A program made the position numbers and the translations under genes. The notes beneath the pieces were generated by a model. It saw only the letters and a program-made list of their open reading frames with translations. It did not search any database and was not told the DNA's origin. From NCBI RefSeq assembly GCF_902833225.1, contig NZ_CADFEI010000008.1, positions 124,001-188,000 on the forward strand: a stretch of DNA of 64,000 bases, given 5' to 3'. The number at the start of each line of letters is the position of its first letter. Within the stretch, counting starts at the first letter, position 1. Positions 18,122 to 27,124 of the stretch are shown in pieces. This DNA comes from Burkholderia sp. BCC1644 (GTDB lineage Bacteria > Pseudomonadota > Gammaproteobacteria > Burkholderiales > Burkholderiaceae).

Positions 18122-19279
18122 TCACGGGTTGACGAGCAGCGACGACGTGTTGCCGATCTGCTTCTCGACGTTCTGCAGCTTGCCGGTGCGCGCATCCATC
18201 ACGACGAGGTCGGACGTCGCCGTCAACCCGTAGAACAGCGGCTTGTCGTCCTCGCTGACCTGGATCGACACGAGCGGATCGATCTTCTGTTGCGCGAGAT
18301 CCCAGCGCGCGACGCGCTGCTTCGACTTCAGGTCGAACACCCACACCTGGGTACCCGGATCCTTGTGCGAGCCGTCGGTCCCCTTGTGCATCAGCACGTA
18401 GTAGCGGTTCTGCTTCGCCTGCACGGCAGTCTGCTGCATGCCGCCCGGGCGCCAGCCCTCGGCGCGTTCGGCGTCCGTCAGCAGCGGCCACGGCTTGCCG
18501 AACGCCGCCTTGTCGCCGCTGAAATCGGCGCTGCGCACGTTCCCGCCGTAGGTGGTGAACAGATAGTCGCCCTTGTACCGCGACGCGTTCACGAACGCCG
18601 GATCCTTGTCGACGTCGATGAACGCGTCCGACATCGTGCGCTTCGCTTCCTTGCCGTTCGCGTCGAGCGTGACGGTCAGCGCCTTGCCGCTTTCGCACAG
18701 CGCGGTGAAGCGGTCGTTGCCCGACGGATACGCCAGCACGCAGGCCGCCGTGTCGATCTCCGACAGCACCTTCTTCGACACCGCGTCGATCACCGTCATC
18801 GATGCGGCCGGCGTGATGTTCGCGACGTACAGCCGCTTGCCGTCGGCGCTGAACGCGGTGTTGTACGGCGACGGCACGTGCTGCCCGTGCTTCGGCGGAA
18901 TCACGATCTCGCCCGCGTGATCGAGCGTGGTGTTGTCGGTCATTTCGACGACGTCGGTGCGCGTGCCGTGCGAGCCGCGCGCGAAGTAGGTCGTCGCGAC
19001 GAAGCTGGTTTTATGGTCCGGCGAGATCGCGAAGCCGGGGCCGAAGCCGCCGTCGATCTGGCCGAGCAGCTTCTTCGCATCGGCGTCGTACACATAGATG
19101 CGCCCGTCGGTCATCGACGGCATCGAGATGTCGACGATATAGACCTCGTGCGGATGCCACGGCGGCATCTTCTGCACGACCAGCTCTTCGGGCTTTTCCG
19201 TCGCGTTCGCACCGCCGGCCCACGCCGCCGCGAACGCCAGCGTCGCCGCGAGCGCCGCGGTTCGTCGCCTTGTCCTCAT
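18122..19279 (-). CDS. aauB: Aromatic amine dehydrogenase large (alpha) subunit
   Basis: A 385-residue periplasmic subunit with a signal peptide ending GANA at about residue 26. The mature chain reads as a seven-bladed beta-propeller: YIVDISMPSMTDGRIYVYDADAKKLLGQID is followed by repeats such as GKRLYVANITPA and TQVWVFDLKSKQRVARWDL. This is the methylamine/aromatic amine dehydrogenase heavy-chain family. It packs against the TTQ subunit AauA in an alpha2beta2 enzyme. ATG 19279 has GGAGG six bases upstream. It is the first gene of a seven-gene operon and is divergent from an AraC-type regulator. Confidence 0.9.
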   Translation of the reverse strand: MRTRRRTAALAATLAFAAAWAGGANATEKPEELVVQKMPPWHPHEVYIVDISMPSMTDGRIYVYDADAKKLLGQIDGGFGPGFAISPDHKTSFVATTYFARGSHGTRTDVVEMTDNTTLDHAGEIVIPPKHGQHVPSPYNTAFSADGKRLYVANITPAASMTVIDAVSKKVLSEIDTAACVLAYPSGNDRFTALCESGKALTVTLDANGKEAKRTMSDAFIDVDKDPAFVNASRYKGDYLFTTYGGNVRSADFSGDKAAFGKPWPLLTDAERAEGWRPGGMQQTAVQAKQNRYYVLMHKGTDGSHKDPGTQVWVFDLKSKQRVARWDLAQQKIDPLVSIQVSEDDKPLFYGLTATSDLVVMDARTGKLQNVEKQIGNTSSLLVNP

Positions 19280-19466
19280 GTCGCCTCCAGTTGGGGATTC
19301 ACGTAATGTGGGGCGACTGTAGTTCGACAATAAATCCGGTCAGCACCAGGACCGGCAACGCGTGCGTGCCGATTCGGGATATTGGAAATGCGCGTGAAAG
19401 CCTCATGGCCACACGCCTTCCGACCCTCTGAAGAATGCGCGCGGAATAGCGCTCCCCCTTATTGCG

Positions 19467-19482
19467 CCGACCGCGCGGTCGG
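19467..19482. promoter_or_regulatory. Perfect 16-base palindrome in the aauB/araC divergent promoter region
   Basis: CCGACCGC (19467-19474) is followed directly by its complement GCGGTCGG (19475-19482). It lies 41 bases upstream of the regulator's GTG and 187 bases upstream of aauB. A spacerless 16-base palindrome between divergent genes is a good operator candidate, although G+C-rich palindromes also arise by chance in this DNA. Confidence 0.35.
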
Positions 19483-19523
19483 TTTAATCTTTCGCGGTCC
19501 TGCTCGATACCCCCGGAGGCGCT

Positions 19524-20486
19524 GTGTTCGTGTTTCACGAGATGTTCGACGACGCGGACCGGCATGCCGAGGCGCTGCGCGGCTGGAACCAGCGCTACGA
19601 CCAGATCGGTCCGGGCTCGTACCGCAGCGCGGTCAAGCACGCGGTGCTCGACGGCCTGCAGCTGTTCCAGGAAGCCGCGAACGTGCGCATCATCCAGCGC
19701 GGCCGGCTGCCGCCCGGCCATACGGTGTTCGGCATGCCGCTCACCGGCTCGGGCGCGTTCGCGTTCGGCGGTGCGCGTATCGAACGCGGCACGATGGTGA
19801 TGGCGCGCGGCGGCGCACCGTTCGAACTACATTCGCCCGACGACATGTCGCTGATCGGCGTCGTCGTCGATGCCGAGCTGCTGCAGCAGGTCGAGGATGC
19901 GGCCGATGTGCGGCTCGACGATACGACGCTGCGGCGCGGCGTCGTCGACATGCCGACCGCCGTGCTGATGCGCGCGAGCGTGCAGATCGCGACGCAGCTC
20001 GAACGCGTGCTGTCCTCGCCCGATACGTACGCCGACGCACGCGTGCAGCGCGAGTTGCGCGGCGAAGTCGGCAACGTGCTCGTCGATCTCCTCACGTACC
20101 GGATGCCCGCGCCGTCGAACCGGCTCACGCACGCATGCCGCGCCGACATCGTGCGCCGCGTGCACGACTACGTGATCGAGCACCCGGAAGCGCCCATCGA
20201 CGTGCTGAGCCTGTGCGCGCAGTTGCGCGTGAGCCGGCGCACGATGCAGAACAGCTTCCAGTCGGTCGTGCAGACGAGCCCGTTGCACTACGTGCGCTCG
20301 CTGCGCCTGTCGCAGGTGCGGCGGATGCTGCTCGACACGCGGCAGGCCGATCTGCCGATCAGCGACGCAGCCGCGCGCTGGGGCTTCATCCATCTCGGTC
20401 ATTTCGCGAACGCGTACAAGGCGCAATTCGGCGAACTGCCGTCGACCACCGCGCGCCGTTCCGTGCGCGGCGCAAAAACGCGCTGA
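19524..20486 (+). CDS. AraC-family regulator, EutR-like
   Basis: A 320-residue AraC/XylS regulator. The C-terminal double helix-turn-helix spans about residues 220-310 (LSLCAQLRVSRRTMQNSFQ, then AAARWGFIHLGHFANAYKAQFGELPS). The N-terminal region with MVMARGGAPFELHSP resembles the EutR/ethanolamine-regulator group that senses small amines. The start is GTG 19524, with GGAGG five bases upstream. It is divergent from the aau operon, 244 bases away, so it probably activates it in response to an aromatic amine; this is inference. Confidence 0.82.
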   Translation: MFVFHEMFDDADRHAEALRGWNQRYDQIGPGSYRSAVKHAVLDGLQLFQEAANVRIIQRGRLPPGHTVFGMPLTGSGAFAFGGARIERGTMVMARGGAPFELHSPDDMSLIGVVVDAELLQQVEDAADVRLDDTTLRRGVVDMPTAVLMRASVQIATQLERVLSSPDTYADARVQRELRGEVGNVLVDLLTYRMPAPSNRLTHACRADIVRRVHDYVIEHPEAPIDVLSLCAQLRVSRRTMQNSFQSVVQTSPLHYVRSLRLSQVRRMLLDTRQADLPISDAAARWGFIHLGHFANAYKAQFGELPSTTARRSVRGAKTR

Positions 20487-20606
20487 CGCGCGCAAAACCC
20501 GCGATAATCTTCCGCTGACCGTTCGGCGCGTGCGAACCGGCGCGTGCCGGCCCGATCGCCGCCCCGGGCGATACGTGACGACCACCGGATTCGATCCCCT
20601 GCCCCG

Positions 20607-21551
20607 ATGCCCGAGGATTTCCACTTCCTGTTGCTGCCCGGCTTCTCCGCGCTCGGCTTCATGTCGGCGGTCGAGCCGCTGCGCGTCGCGAACCGCTTTC
20701 GCACCGAACTCTATCGCTGGCACGTGATCAGCGCCGACGGCGCGCCCGTCGCCGCGAGCAACGGCATTCCGGTTGCCGCCGAAGCCGCGTGCGCGGACGT
20801 CGAGCAGGTCGATACGGTGTTCGTGGTCGCGGGCTTCGATCCGCTCGTGTGCTACACGCGCCCGCTCGCCGACTGGCTGCGCCGCCAGCACCGGCATGGT
20901 GCAACGCTCGGCGGCATCGACACGGGCAGCTTCGTGCTCGCGGAAGCCGGGCTGTTCGACACGTCGCAACCGCTCACGCTGCACTGGGAGGCGCTGGCCG
21001 CGTTCCGCGAGCGCTATCCGGGCCTGAACGCGACGCAGGAGCTGTTCGAGATCGACGACCGGCGCATCACGTGCGCGGGCGGCACCGCATCGATCGACAT
21101 GATGCTCGACCTGATCGGCCGCCGGCATGGCGCCGACCTCGCGGCCGCCATCTCCGAGCAGTTCGTCGTCAGCCGCATCCGGCAGCGTTCGGACAGCCAG
21201 CGGCTCGAGATCGCCGCGCGCTACGGCGTGCACAACCGCAAGCTGATCCAGGTGATCGGCACGATGCAGCAGCACATGGAAAACCCGCTCGGCTCCGACG
21301 CGCTCGCGCAGGATGTGTCGATCACGCGGCGTCAGCTCGAACGGCTGTTCAGCGCGACGCTGAACGACACGCCGACGCACTTCTACCTGAACCTGCGCCT
21401 CGATCGCGCGCGCGAACTGCTGCAGCAGACCGACATGAGCATCACGTCGGTGTGCGTCGCATGCGGGTTCGAATCGCCGTCGCATTTCTCGCGCACGTAT
21501 CGCACGCGATTCGGCGTGAGCCCGCGCAGCGACCGGCGTGCGACGCGCTGA
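20607..21551 (+). CDS. GlxA-family regulator: DJ-1/PfpI domain plus AraC helix-turn-helix
   Basis: A 314-residue protein with a class-I glutamine amidotransferase-like domain (residues 1-180; VFVVAGFDPLV, GIDTGSFVLAEAGL) and a C-terminal AraC domain (ALAQDVSITRRQLERLFS, then SVCVACGFESPSHFSRTYR). The usual nucleophile Cys is replaced by Thr in GGIDTGSF, as in regulatory relatives. This is the architecture of GbdR, CdhR and ArgR-like activators. It is a good candidate for CdhR, the carnitine activator, but it is 9 kb from caiX, and it could also regulate the proteases downstream. ATG 20607 is the best start although no strong ribosome site precedes it. Confidence 0.8.
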   Translation: MPEDFHFLLLPGFSALGFMSAVEPLRVANRFRTELYRWHVISADGAPVAASNGIPVAAEAACADVEQVDTVFVVAGFDPLVCYTRPLADWLRRQHRHGATLGGIDTGSFVLAEAGLFDTSQPLTLHWEALAAFRERYPGLNATQELFEIDDRRITCAGGTASIDMMLDLIGRRHGADLAAAISEQFVVSRIRQRSDSQRLEIAARYGVHNRKLIQVIGTMQQHMENPLGSDALAQDVSITRRQLERLFSATLNDTPTHFYLNLRLDRARELLQQTDMSITSVCVACGFESPSHFSRTYRTRFGVSPRSDRRATR

Positions 21552-22034
21552 TCGTCGCGCGTTTTAATCACAATCCGGCGCGGTATTACGCGTTCCGGCA
21601 GCGTTTCCCGCCGCTCGCTGAACAATGCCGGCGATTGATCTGCCAACCGAAGCGACCGTCGAAAATAAATTGGAATGTCGTTGAAAATATTCTGTAACAT
21701 ATCAAAAAAAGTTAGATAGGCAGCCTAACGACATGCATGCCGCATTCCGGCGGGCTGCCAACCGATATCGATTCGATCCGAGGGGTATGACATGACGATG
21801 CTTGCTTCGCCGTCGCCGCACCTGCCTGCCGTTCGCATCCCTTCACGCGCGTCCCCCGCGTCCCCCTCTTCGCCCGCCTGTTTCTTTTCGACCTGACATT
21901 TAGGGCTCCTTAGTCAGTCGACACTCCCAACACCGCTTCGCCGCACCGGTTCCATCGAACCGGCGCGCGGGCCGTGTCGTGCCTGCGCGCCACGAGCGCG
22001 CGGGCGTGTTCAACCGTTGAGATGAGGATCACGT
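21552..22034. other. Long upstream region of the secreted metalloprotease
   Basis: This 483-base region is A+T-rich from 21660 to 21720. It includes an inverted repeat GTTAG-9-CTAAC near 21711-21729. A 34-codon frame with a good ribosome site (21792-21896) is listed separately. Nothing else is supported. The length of the region and the leader frame suggest layered control of the protease gene at 22035. Confidence 0.5.
21792..21896 (+). CDS. Possible leader peptide upstream of the metalloprotease
   Basis: A 34-codon frame starts at ATG 21792 with GAGGGG six bases upstream, one of the better ribosome sites in the area. The product is rich in Pro and Ser (MTMLASPSPHLPAVRIPSRA...) and ends CFFST. 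No family is recognised and there is no signal peptide. It ends 138 bases before the protease start. It may be a translated leader or a chance frame. Confidence 0.25.
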   Translation: MTMLASPSPHLPAVRIPSRASPASPSSPACFFST

Positions 22035-23747
22035 ATGCAGACATCACGCAAAGCATTGCCGCTCGCCCTGGGTCTCGCGCTCGGTTTCGGCATCGTCGGC
22101 GGCACCCTGGCCGATACGAAAGTCTCGAACCCGCAGGCCGCGAGCCTGCGCGAAAGCCTGACGCGCGGCGTCGCGCCGCCGGCCGCGAAGGCCGATACGG
22201 CCGCCGGGCAGTACCGCGCGGACGGCGTCGCCGTCACGCTGTACAACCCGGCCTATCGCGTCAAGAAGACCGCCTCGACACCCGCCGCGACCGCACGCGA
22301 CTTCGTCGCGTCGCAGGCGACACAACTCGGGCTCGACCCGGCCGCGCTCGCGAGTCTCGTCGTCGCGTCGGAACGCAACGATGCCGACTTCACCGTCGTG
22401 CGCCTGCAGCAGCAGGCCGCCGGACTGCCCGTGTACGGCAGCGACATCGCGGTGACGGTCGCGAAGGACGGCCGCATCCTGTACGTCGCGAGCAACACGA
22501 TCAACGGCGTGGTCGCGACGACGCGCAAGTCGCAGGCCGTCGACCAGCAGCAGGCGCTCGACCGCGCCCGTGCGTATCTCGGCGTGAGCGGCTTCACGAA
22601 TCTCGATGCGCAGCTCGTCGCGTTCGTCGACAAGGCCGGCACGCACACCGCGTGGAAGGTGCGCGGCCGCCCGCAGGACGGCCCGAAGGGCGACTGGGAA
22701 CTGCTGATCGATTCGGGCAGCGGCGAAGTGCTGCGCGCCGAGGACAAGGCGTTCTATGCGACCGACGGCACCGGCTTCGTGTTCCGGCCCGATCCGCTTT
22801 CGCCGACCAAGAGCAGCTACGGCAGCACCGGCTACAAGGACAACAACGACGGCGATTCGACGCAGCTCACGGCCGCGCGCGTGCGCGTGACGCTGAAGGA
22901 TGTCGCGCAGTCCGGCTCGCGCTACACGCTGACGGGCCCGTACGCGGCGTGCATCGATTTCGATGCGCCGCTCGACAACGCATGCCCGTCGCAATCGACG
23001 CCCGCGTTCGAGTTCACGCGCGGCAACCTGTATTTCGAGGCCGTGAACGCGTACTACCACATCGACACGTTCCTGCGTTACGTGAACCAGACGCTCGGCA
23101 TCAAGGCGCTGCCGTATCAGTACACGGGCGGCGTGCAGTACGACCCGCACGGCGAATCGGGCGACGACAACTCGTCGTACTCGTCGAGCAGCGGCCGGCT
23201 GACCTTCGGCCAGGGCGGCGTCGACGACGCGGAAGACGCGGACGTCGTGATCCACGAGCTCGGCCACGGCATCCACGACTGGGTGACGAACGGCGGCCTG
23301 TCGCAACAGGAAGGCTTGTCGGAAGGCACCGGCGACTATCTCGCCGCCGCGTACAGCCGCGACTTCAACCAGTGGAGCCCGTCGGATGCGCAGTACCACT
23401 GGGTCTACAACTGGGACGGCCACAACGAATACTGGGGCGGCCGCGTGACCAACTGGAACGTCGGGCGCACGTATGCGCAGGCGCGCGGCGCGGAGATCCA
23501 TACGGCCGGCCAGTACTGGGCGTCGTGCAACCTCGTCGCGCGCGATGCGATCGGCGCGCAGGCGATGGACAAGGCGTTCCTGAAGGGGCTGTCGATGACC
23601 AACAGCTCGACCAACCAGAAGGCCGCCGCGCAGGCCGTGCTGACGGCCGCCTCCGCGCTCGGCTACAGCAACGCGCAGCTCACCGCGATCGGCAACGCGT
23701 ACAACAAGAGCTGCACGTACGGCGTGACCGTCCCGCAGAAGTCGTAA
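22035..23747 (+). CDS. Secreted zinc metalloprotease, FTP propeptide, M4/M36-type
   Basis: A 570-residue pre-pro-protease. A signal peptide (to about residue 26) leads into a fungalysin/thermolysin-type propeptide (residues 40-240; TARDFVASQATQLGL, QQQAAGLPVYGSDIAVTV). The catalytic domain has the zinc motif HELGHGIHD near residues 412-420 and the third ligand Glu in EGLSEGTGDYLA near 434. Charged NxxxWxY-like substrate-cleft sequences follow. Such enzymes autoprocess and act outside the cell or in the periplasm. The start at ATG 22035 fits the signal peptide. It is followed by a secreted aminopeptidase gene, suggesting joint breakdown of extracellular protein to amino acids. Confidence 0.88.
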   Translation: MQTSRKALPLALGLALGFGIVGGTLADTKVSNPQAASLRESLTRGVAPPAAKADTAAGQYRADGVAVTLYNPAYRVKKTASTPAATARDFVASQATQLGLDPAALASLVVASERNDADFTVVRLQQQAAGLPVYGSDIAVTVAKDGRILYVASNTINGVVATTRKSQAVDQQQALDRARAYLGVSGFTNLDAQLVAFVDKAGTHTAWKVRGRPQDGPKGDWELLIDSGSGEVLRAEDKAFYATDGTGFVFRPDPLSPTKSSYGSTGYKDNNDGDSTQLTAARVRVTLKDVAQSGSRYTLTGPYAACIDFDAPLDNACPSQSTPAFEFTRGNLYFEAVNAYYHIDTFLRYVNQTLGIKALPYQYTGGVQYDPHGESGDDNSSYSSSSGRLTFGQGGVDDAEDADVVIHELGHGIHDWVTNGGLSQQEGLSEGTGDYLAAAYSRDFNQWSPSDAQYHWVYNWDGHNEYWGGRVTNWNVGRTYAQARGAEIHTAGQYWASCNLVARDAIGAQAMDKAFLKGLSMTNSSTNQKAAAQAVLTAASALGYSNAQLTAIGNAYNKSCTYGVTVPQKS

Positions 23748-23760
23748 TTCCGCAGCAGGC

Positions 23761-23793
23761 GGGAGCGCGGCGCACGACCTGCGGCGCGCTCCC
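23761..23793 (+). other. Intercistronic hairpin between the two protease genes
   Basis: GGGAGCGCGGCGCA (23761-23774) pairs with TGCGGCGCGCTCCC (23780-23793) at 13 of 14 positions around CGACC. It starts 14 bases after the metalloprotease stop. No U tract follows, so it is a weak terminator at most. It may stabilise the upstream message and lower aminopeptidase expression. Confidence 0.5.
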
Positions 23794-23826
23794 TTCATCG
23801 ACATCGCCATCCTCACGAGATCGAAC

Positions 23827-25080
23827 ATGCCTACTCTGAAACTCACCCGCCTGAGCGCCGCGCTGGGCGGCATGCTGCTGACCGCCGCCGCTCACGCGGC
23901 ACCCGTCTGGATCACGCTCGGCGACACCGCGTTCCGCCAGCTTCAGCGCATCGATGCAAGCGCCACCGCGCAATACAGCACGACCGTCGACGCCGGCAAG
24001 ACGGCCGACGGCGCCGCGCGTCGCGAAACCGTCCACGTCGTCGAGATCGACGATTCACGGCTCGGCGAGCTGGCTCATGCCGTCCACCATACGCGCGGCC
24101 ACGGGCCCGGCTACGTCGTGCACGACTCGTTCGACGAAGCGCGACAGGCGCTGCAGCCGTTGCCGGCGACACTCGCGAAACAGGCCGCGGCGCCTGCGTA
24201 CAAGGTATCGAACGCACCGCAGATCGGTACCTGGATCCAGCAGCTGCAGGCCAGCAACATCGTCGGCACGATCACGTCGCTGTCCGGCTTCACGAACCGC
24301 TACTACACGACGTCGCACGGCGTCGCTGCGTCGGACTGGCTTGCGCTGCAGTGGAAACAGCTGGCCGGCTCGCGCGCCGACATCACTGTCGAGCAGTTCA
24401 CGCATACCGGTTTTCCGCAGAAATCCGTGATCCTGACGATCCGCGGCAGCGATCCTGCCGCCGGCACGATCGTGCTCGGCGGCCACCTCGATTCGACGGT
24501 CGGCCGCACGACGGAGAACACGCGCTCGCCCGGCGCGGACGACGACGCGTCGGGCATCGCGAGTCTCACCGAAGCGCTGCGCGTGCTGCTCGCGAACGAC
24601 TACCGGCCGAAACGGACGATCAAGTTCGTCGGGTATGCGGCCGAGGAAGCCGGCCTGCTCGGCTCGAAGGCGATCGCGAAGCAGTTCCGCACGCAGAACG
24701 CGAACGTGGTCGGCGTGCTGCAGCTCGACATGACGAACTACAAGGGCGATCCGAAGGATATCTACCTGATCACCGACTACACGAACGCGGCGCAGAACAC
24801 GTACTTGACGAATCTGGCGAAGACCTACCTTCCGGAACTCGCGATCGGCACGTCGCAGTGCGGGTATGCGTGCTCGGATCACGCGTCGTGGAATGCGCAG
24901 GGCTATCCGGCATCGTTCCCGTTCGAGGCCGACCAGAACGACAGCCCGTACATCCATACGGTGAACGACACGCTGGAGAACTCGGACCGGCAGGCGAACC
25001 ACGCGCTGAAGTTCGGCAAGCTGGCGCTGGCCTATGCAGTCGATCTCGGCGGGAACGGCGGAGCGACCGTGAAGCGCTGA
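23827..25080 (+). CDS. Secreted leucyl aminopeptidase-like protein, M28 family
   Basis: A 417-residue exported M28 zinc aminopeptidase. The signal peptide ends AAAHA near residue 23. Metal ligands of the co-catalytic zinc pair are seen: His and Asp in GGHLDSTVG (near 219-225), Asp in PGADDDASG (near 239), the catalytic and bridging Glu pair in [11 protein letters not shown] (near 274-275), Asp in LQLDMTNY (near 301), and His in [11 protein letters not shown] (near 378). The pattern is that of the Vibrio/Aeromonas aminopeptidases. It lies 79 bases after the metalloprotease gene and probably finishes the digestion of peptides released by it. Confidence 0.88.
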   Translation: MPTLKLTRLSAALGGMLLTAAAHAAPVWITLGDTAFRQLQRIDASATAQYSTTVDAGKTADGAARRETVHVVEIDDSRLGELAHAVHHTRGHGPGYVVHDSFDEARQALQPLPATLAKQAAAPAYKVSNAPQIGTWIQQLQASNIVGTITSLSGFTNRYYTTSHGVAASDWLALQWKQLAGSRADITVEQFTHTGFPQKSVILTIRGSDPAAGTIVLGGHLDSTVGRTTENTRSPGADDDASGIASLTEALRVLLANDYRPKRTIKFVGYAAEEAGLLGSKAIAKQFRTQNANVVGVLQLDMTNYKGDPKDIYLITDYTNAAQNTYLTNLAKTYLPELAIGTSQCGYACSDHASWNAQGYPASFPFEADQNDSPYIHTVNDTLENSDRQANHALKFGKLALAYAVDLGGNGGATVKR

Positions 25081-25255
25081 CGGCGCGCGGCCGGACCGAT
25101 CGGCCGGAAATGGCGCAAGCGTGTGCTCGCGGTTTGCACACGCTTTCGTCACGAGGCGTTCTCCGCAGTCGCGGCGTTTGCCCCTCGTCGAACCGGGGGC
25201 GCGGGCTCGTCCGGATAGAATCCCCGTTCGACCACTTCGCTACCCGCTTCCCGCC

Positions 25256-25618
25256 ATGACCGACTTCTCCCATTCCATCGACGATCTGTCGCCCGCGCGT
25301 GTCACGACCGCGTTCGACCTGCCCGGCCATACGACCGTTCGCTCGCTCGGCGTCGCGCAGGGCATCGTCGTACGCTCGCGCTCGATCGTCGGCTCGTTCG
25401 GCGCATCGCTGCAGACGATCTTCGGCGGCAACATCACCCTCTATACGTCGCTGTGCGAGAAGGCGCGCCAGCAGGCCTTCGACAAGATGCTGACCGATGC
25501 GCGCAAGCTCGGCGCGAACGCGATCGTCGCGATGCGCTACGACTCGACCGAAATCGGTTCGGGAGTCACGGAAGTCATCTGCTACGGCACGGCCGTACGC
25601 GTGACGCAGGACGCGTGA
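25256..25618 (+). CDS. YbjQ/UPF0145 family protein
   Basis: A 120-residue protein of the UPF0145 (YbjQ) family. The marks are [34 protein letters not shown], with the two GG-type turns, and the C-terminal [17 protein letters not shown]...[10 protein letters not shown]. Members form ring-shaped pentamers; a heavy-metal-binding role was proposed but not shown. ATG 25256 fits the family length; the longer upstream frame is spurious. It is 175 bases after the aminopeptidase gene and convergent with the MFS gene at 25632, so it is likely a single-gene transcript. Confidence 0.8.
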   Translation: MTDFSHSIDDLSPARVTTAFDLPGHTTVRSLGVAQGIVVRSRSIVGSFGASLQTIFGGNITLYTSLCEKARQQAFDKMLTDARKLGANAIVAMRYDSTEIGSGVTEVICYGTAVRVTQDA

Positions 25619-25631
25619 CGCATGACACAAG

Positions 25632-26882
25632 TCACGCGTCGCGCTCGAGCGACTTCATGTTCGTGAGCTGAGGAAACAGCCGCATCCACGTGAGCGCCAC
25701 CGCGACCGTCGCCGCGCCGCCGACGACGATCGCCGTGGGCGCGCCCCACCATGCGGCCGTCACGCCCGATTCGAATTCGCCGAGCTGGTTCGACGTGCCG
25801 ATGAACAACGCATTGACCGCGCTCACGCGCCCGAGCATCTCGTCGGGCGTGCGCAGCTGCACGAGCGACAGGCGCACGACGACGCTGATCACGTCCGATG
25901 CGCCGAGCGCGGCCAGCGCCACGAGCGACAGCGCGAAGTGGCGCGACAACCCGAACACGATCGTCGCGATGCCGAACGCGATCACGCCGCCGAACATCGC
26001 GCGGCCCGGCCGCCCCTTCAGCGGAAAACGCGTGAGCCACAGCGTGCCCGCGAGCGCGCCGACGGCCGGCGCCGCGCGCAATGCACCGAGCCCCCACGGG
26101 CCGACCTGCAGGATGTCGCGCGCGTAGATCGGCAGCAGCGCGGTCGCGCCGCCGAACAGCACCGCGAACAGGTCGAGCGACAGCGCGCCGAGAATCGCCG
26201 GCTCGCGCCGGATGAACGCGATCCCCGAAAACACCGAGCGCAGCGTGACCGGCTCGCGGGCCGGCGGCGCGCTGCGCAGCGGAATCGTGCTGCTCAGCAC
26301 CGCCGCGATCACGAATGCGGCGACGCTCGTGCCGAACGCGACGGGTGCGCCGACACCATAGAGCAACCCGCCGAACGCGGGCCCGAGGATCTGCGCGGCC
26401 TGGTTCGCGGAGGTCGACAGCGCGGTCGCGCGCGGCAGGTCGGCGCGCGGCACGACGGCCGGCAGCAACGACGACACCGACGGCGACTCGAACGCGCGGG
26501 CCGTGCCGACGATTGCCGCGAGCGCATACACGGCCGGCGCGGCCAGCCACCCTTGCACGGCGCCGAGCAGGAACACGCCGGCGGCCAGCGCTTCGACGCC
26601 CTGGCAAATCGTCGCGATGCGCCGGCGGTCGTAGCGGTCGGCCACCTGCCCGACGACGAGCGTCAGCGCGAACATCGGCACGAACTGCGCGAGGCCGACG
26701 AGACCGAGCGCGAATGCGCTGTGCGTGAGCGCGTAGACATACCAGCCGATTGCGACCGACAGGATCTGGAAAGCCAGGGAAGACATCACGCGCGTGCCCC
26801 AGAAACGCTGGAACGACGCGCGGCGGAACAGGTTCGCGGGTAACGGGGATAAAGGACTGGAGTCGGGCACGGGGTCGGTCAT
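25632..26882 (-). CDS. MFS transporter, enterobactin-exporter/MFS_3-like
   Basis: A 416-residue protein with 12 predicted membrane segments. It has the MFS motif A variant GQVADRYDRRRIATI between helices 2 and 3, and a second-half partner LKGRPGRAMFGG. It resembles the MFS_3 group that includes the EntS siderophore exporter. ATG 26882 (MTDPVPDSS) is the start with family length; upstream frames continue without support. The substrate is unknown. The gene is convergent with the YbjQ gene and shows no linked regulator, so context gives no clue. Confidence 0.8.
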   Translation of the reverse strand: MTDPVPDSSPLSPLPANLFRRASFQRFWGTRVMSSLAFQILSVAIGWYVYALTHSAFALGLVGLAQFVPMFALTLVVGQVADRYDRRRIATICQGVEALAAGVFLLGAVQGWLAAPAVYALAAIVGTARAFESPSVSSLLPAVVPRADLPRATALSTSANQAAQILGPAFGGLLYGVGAPVAFGTSVAAFVIAAVLSSTIPLRSAPPAREPVTLRSVFSGIAFIRREPAILGALSLDLFAVLFGGATALLPIYARDILQVGPWGLGALRAAPAVGALAGTLWLTRFPLKGRPGRAMFGGVIAFGIATIVFGLSRHFALSLVALAALGASDVISVVVRLSLVQLRTPDEMLGRVSAVNALFIGTSNQLGEFESGVTAAWWGAPTAIVVGGAATVAVALTWMRLFPQLTNMKSLERDA

Positions 26883-27050
26883 CGGAGTCTGGGCGGGCGG
26901 CGCTGCGCCCTGCAACCGTTCGGACAACGATGACGCACGCCGGTGCGTGCGCGCGACGACGGTGCGGACGCGGCCAAACCGCGATGATATGCCAACCCCA
27001 AAAAACGGGCCGTGTACCTGCCGTGGACCGGACCCGCCCGACGCACGGCA

Positions 27051-27078
27051 AAAAAAAAGCGCGAACCTCGGTTCGCGC
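27051..27078 (-). terminator. Rho-independent terminator of the porin gene
   Basis: On the minus strand, GCGCGAACC and GGTTCGCGC (27059-27078) form a nine-base stem, followed by eight T. It lies 47 bases after the porin stop. Confidence 0.9.
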
Positions 27079-27124
27079 CAAAGAGAGACCTCGCTGAGGA
27101 CGTCGCCGCCCCACACCACCCCGC

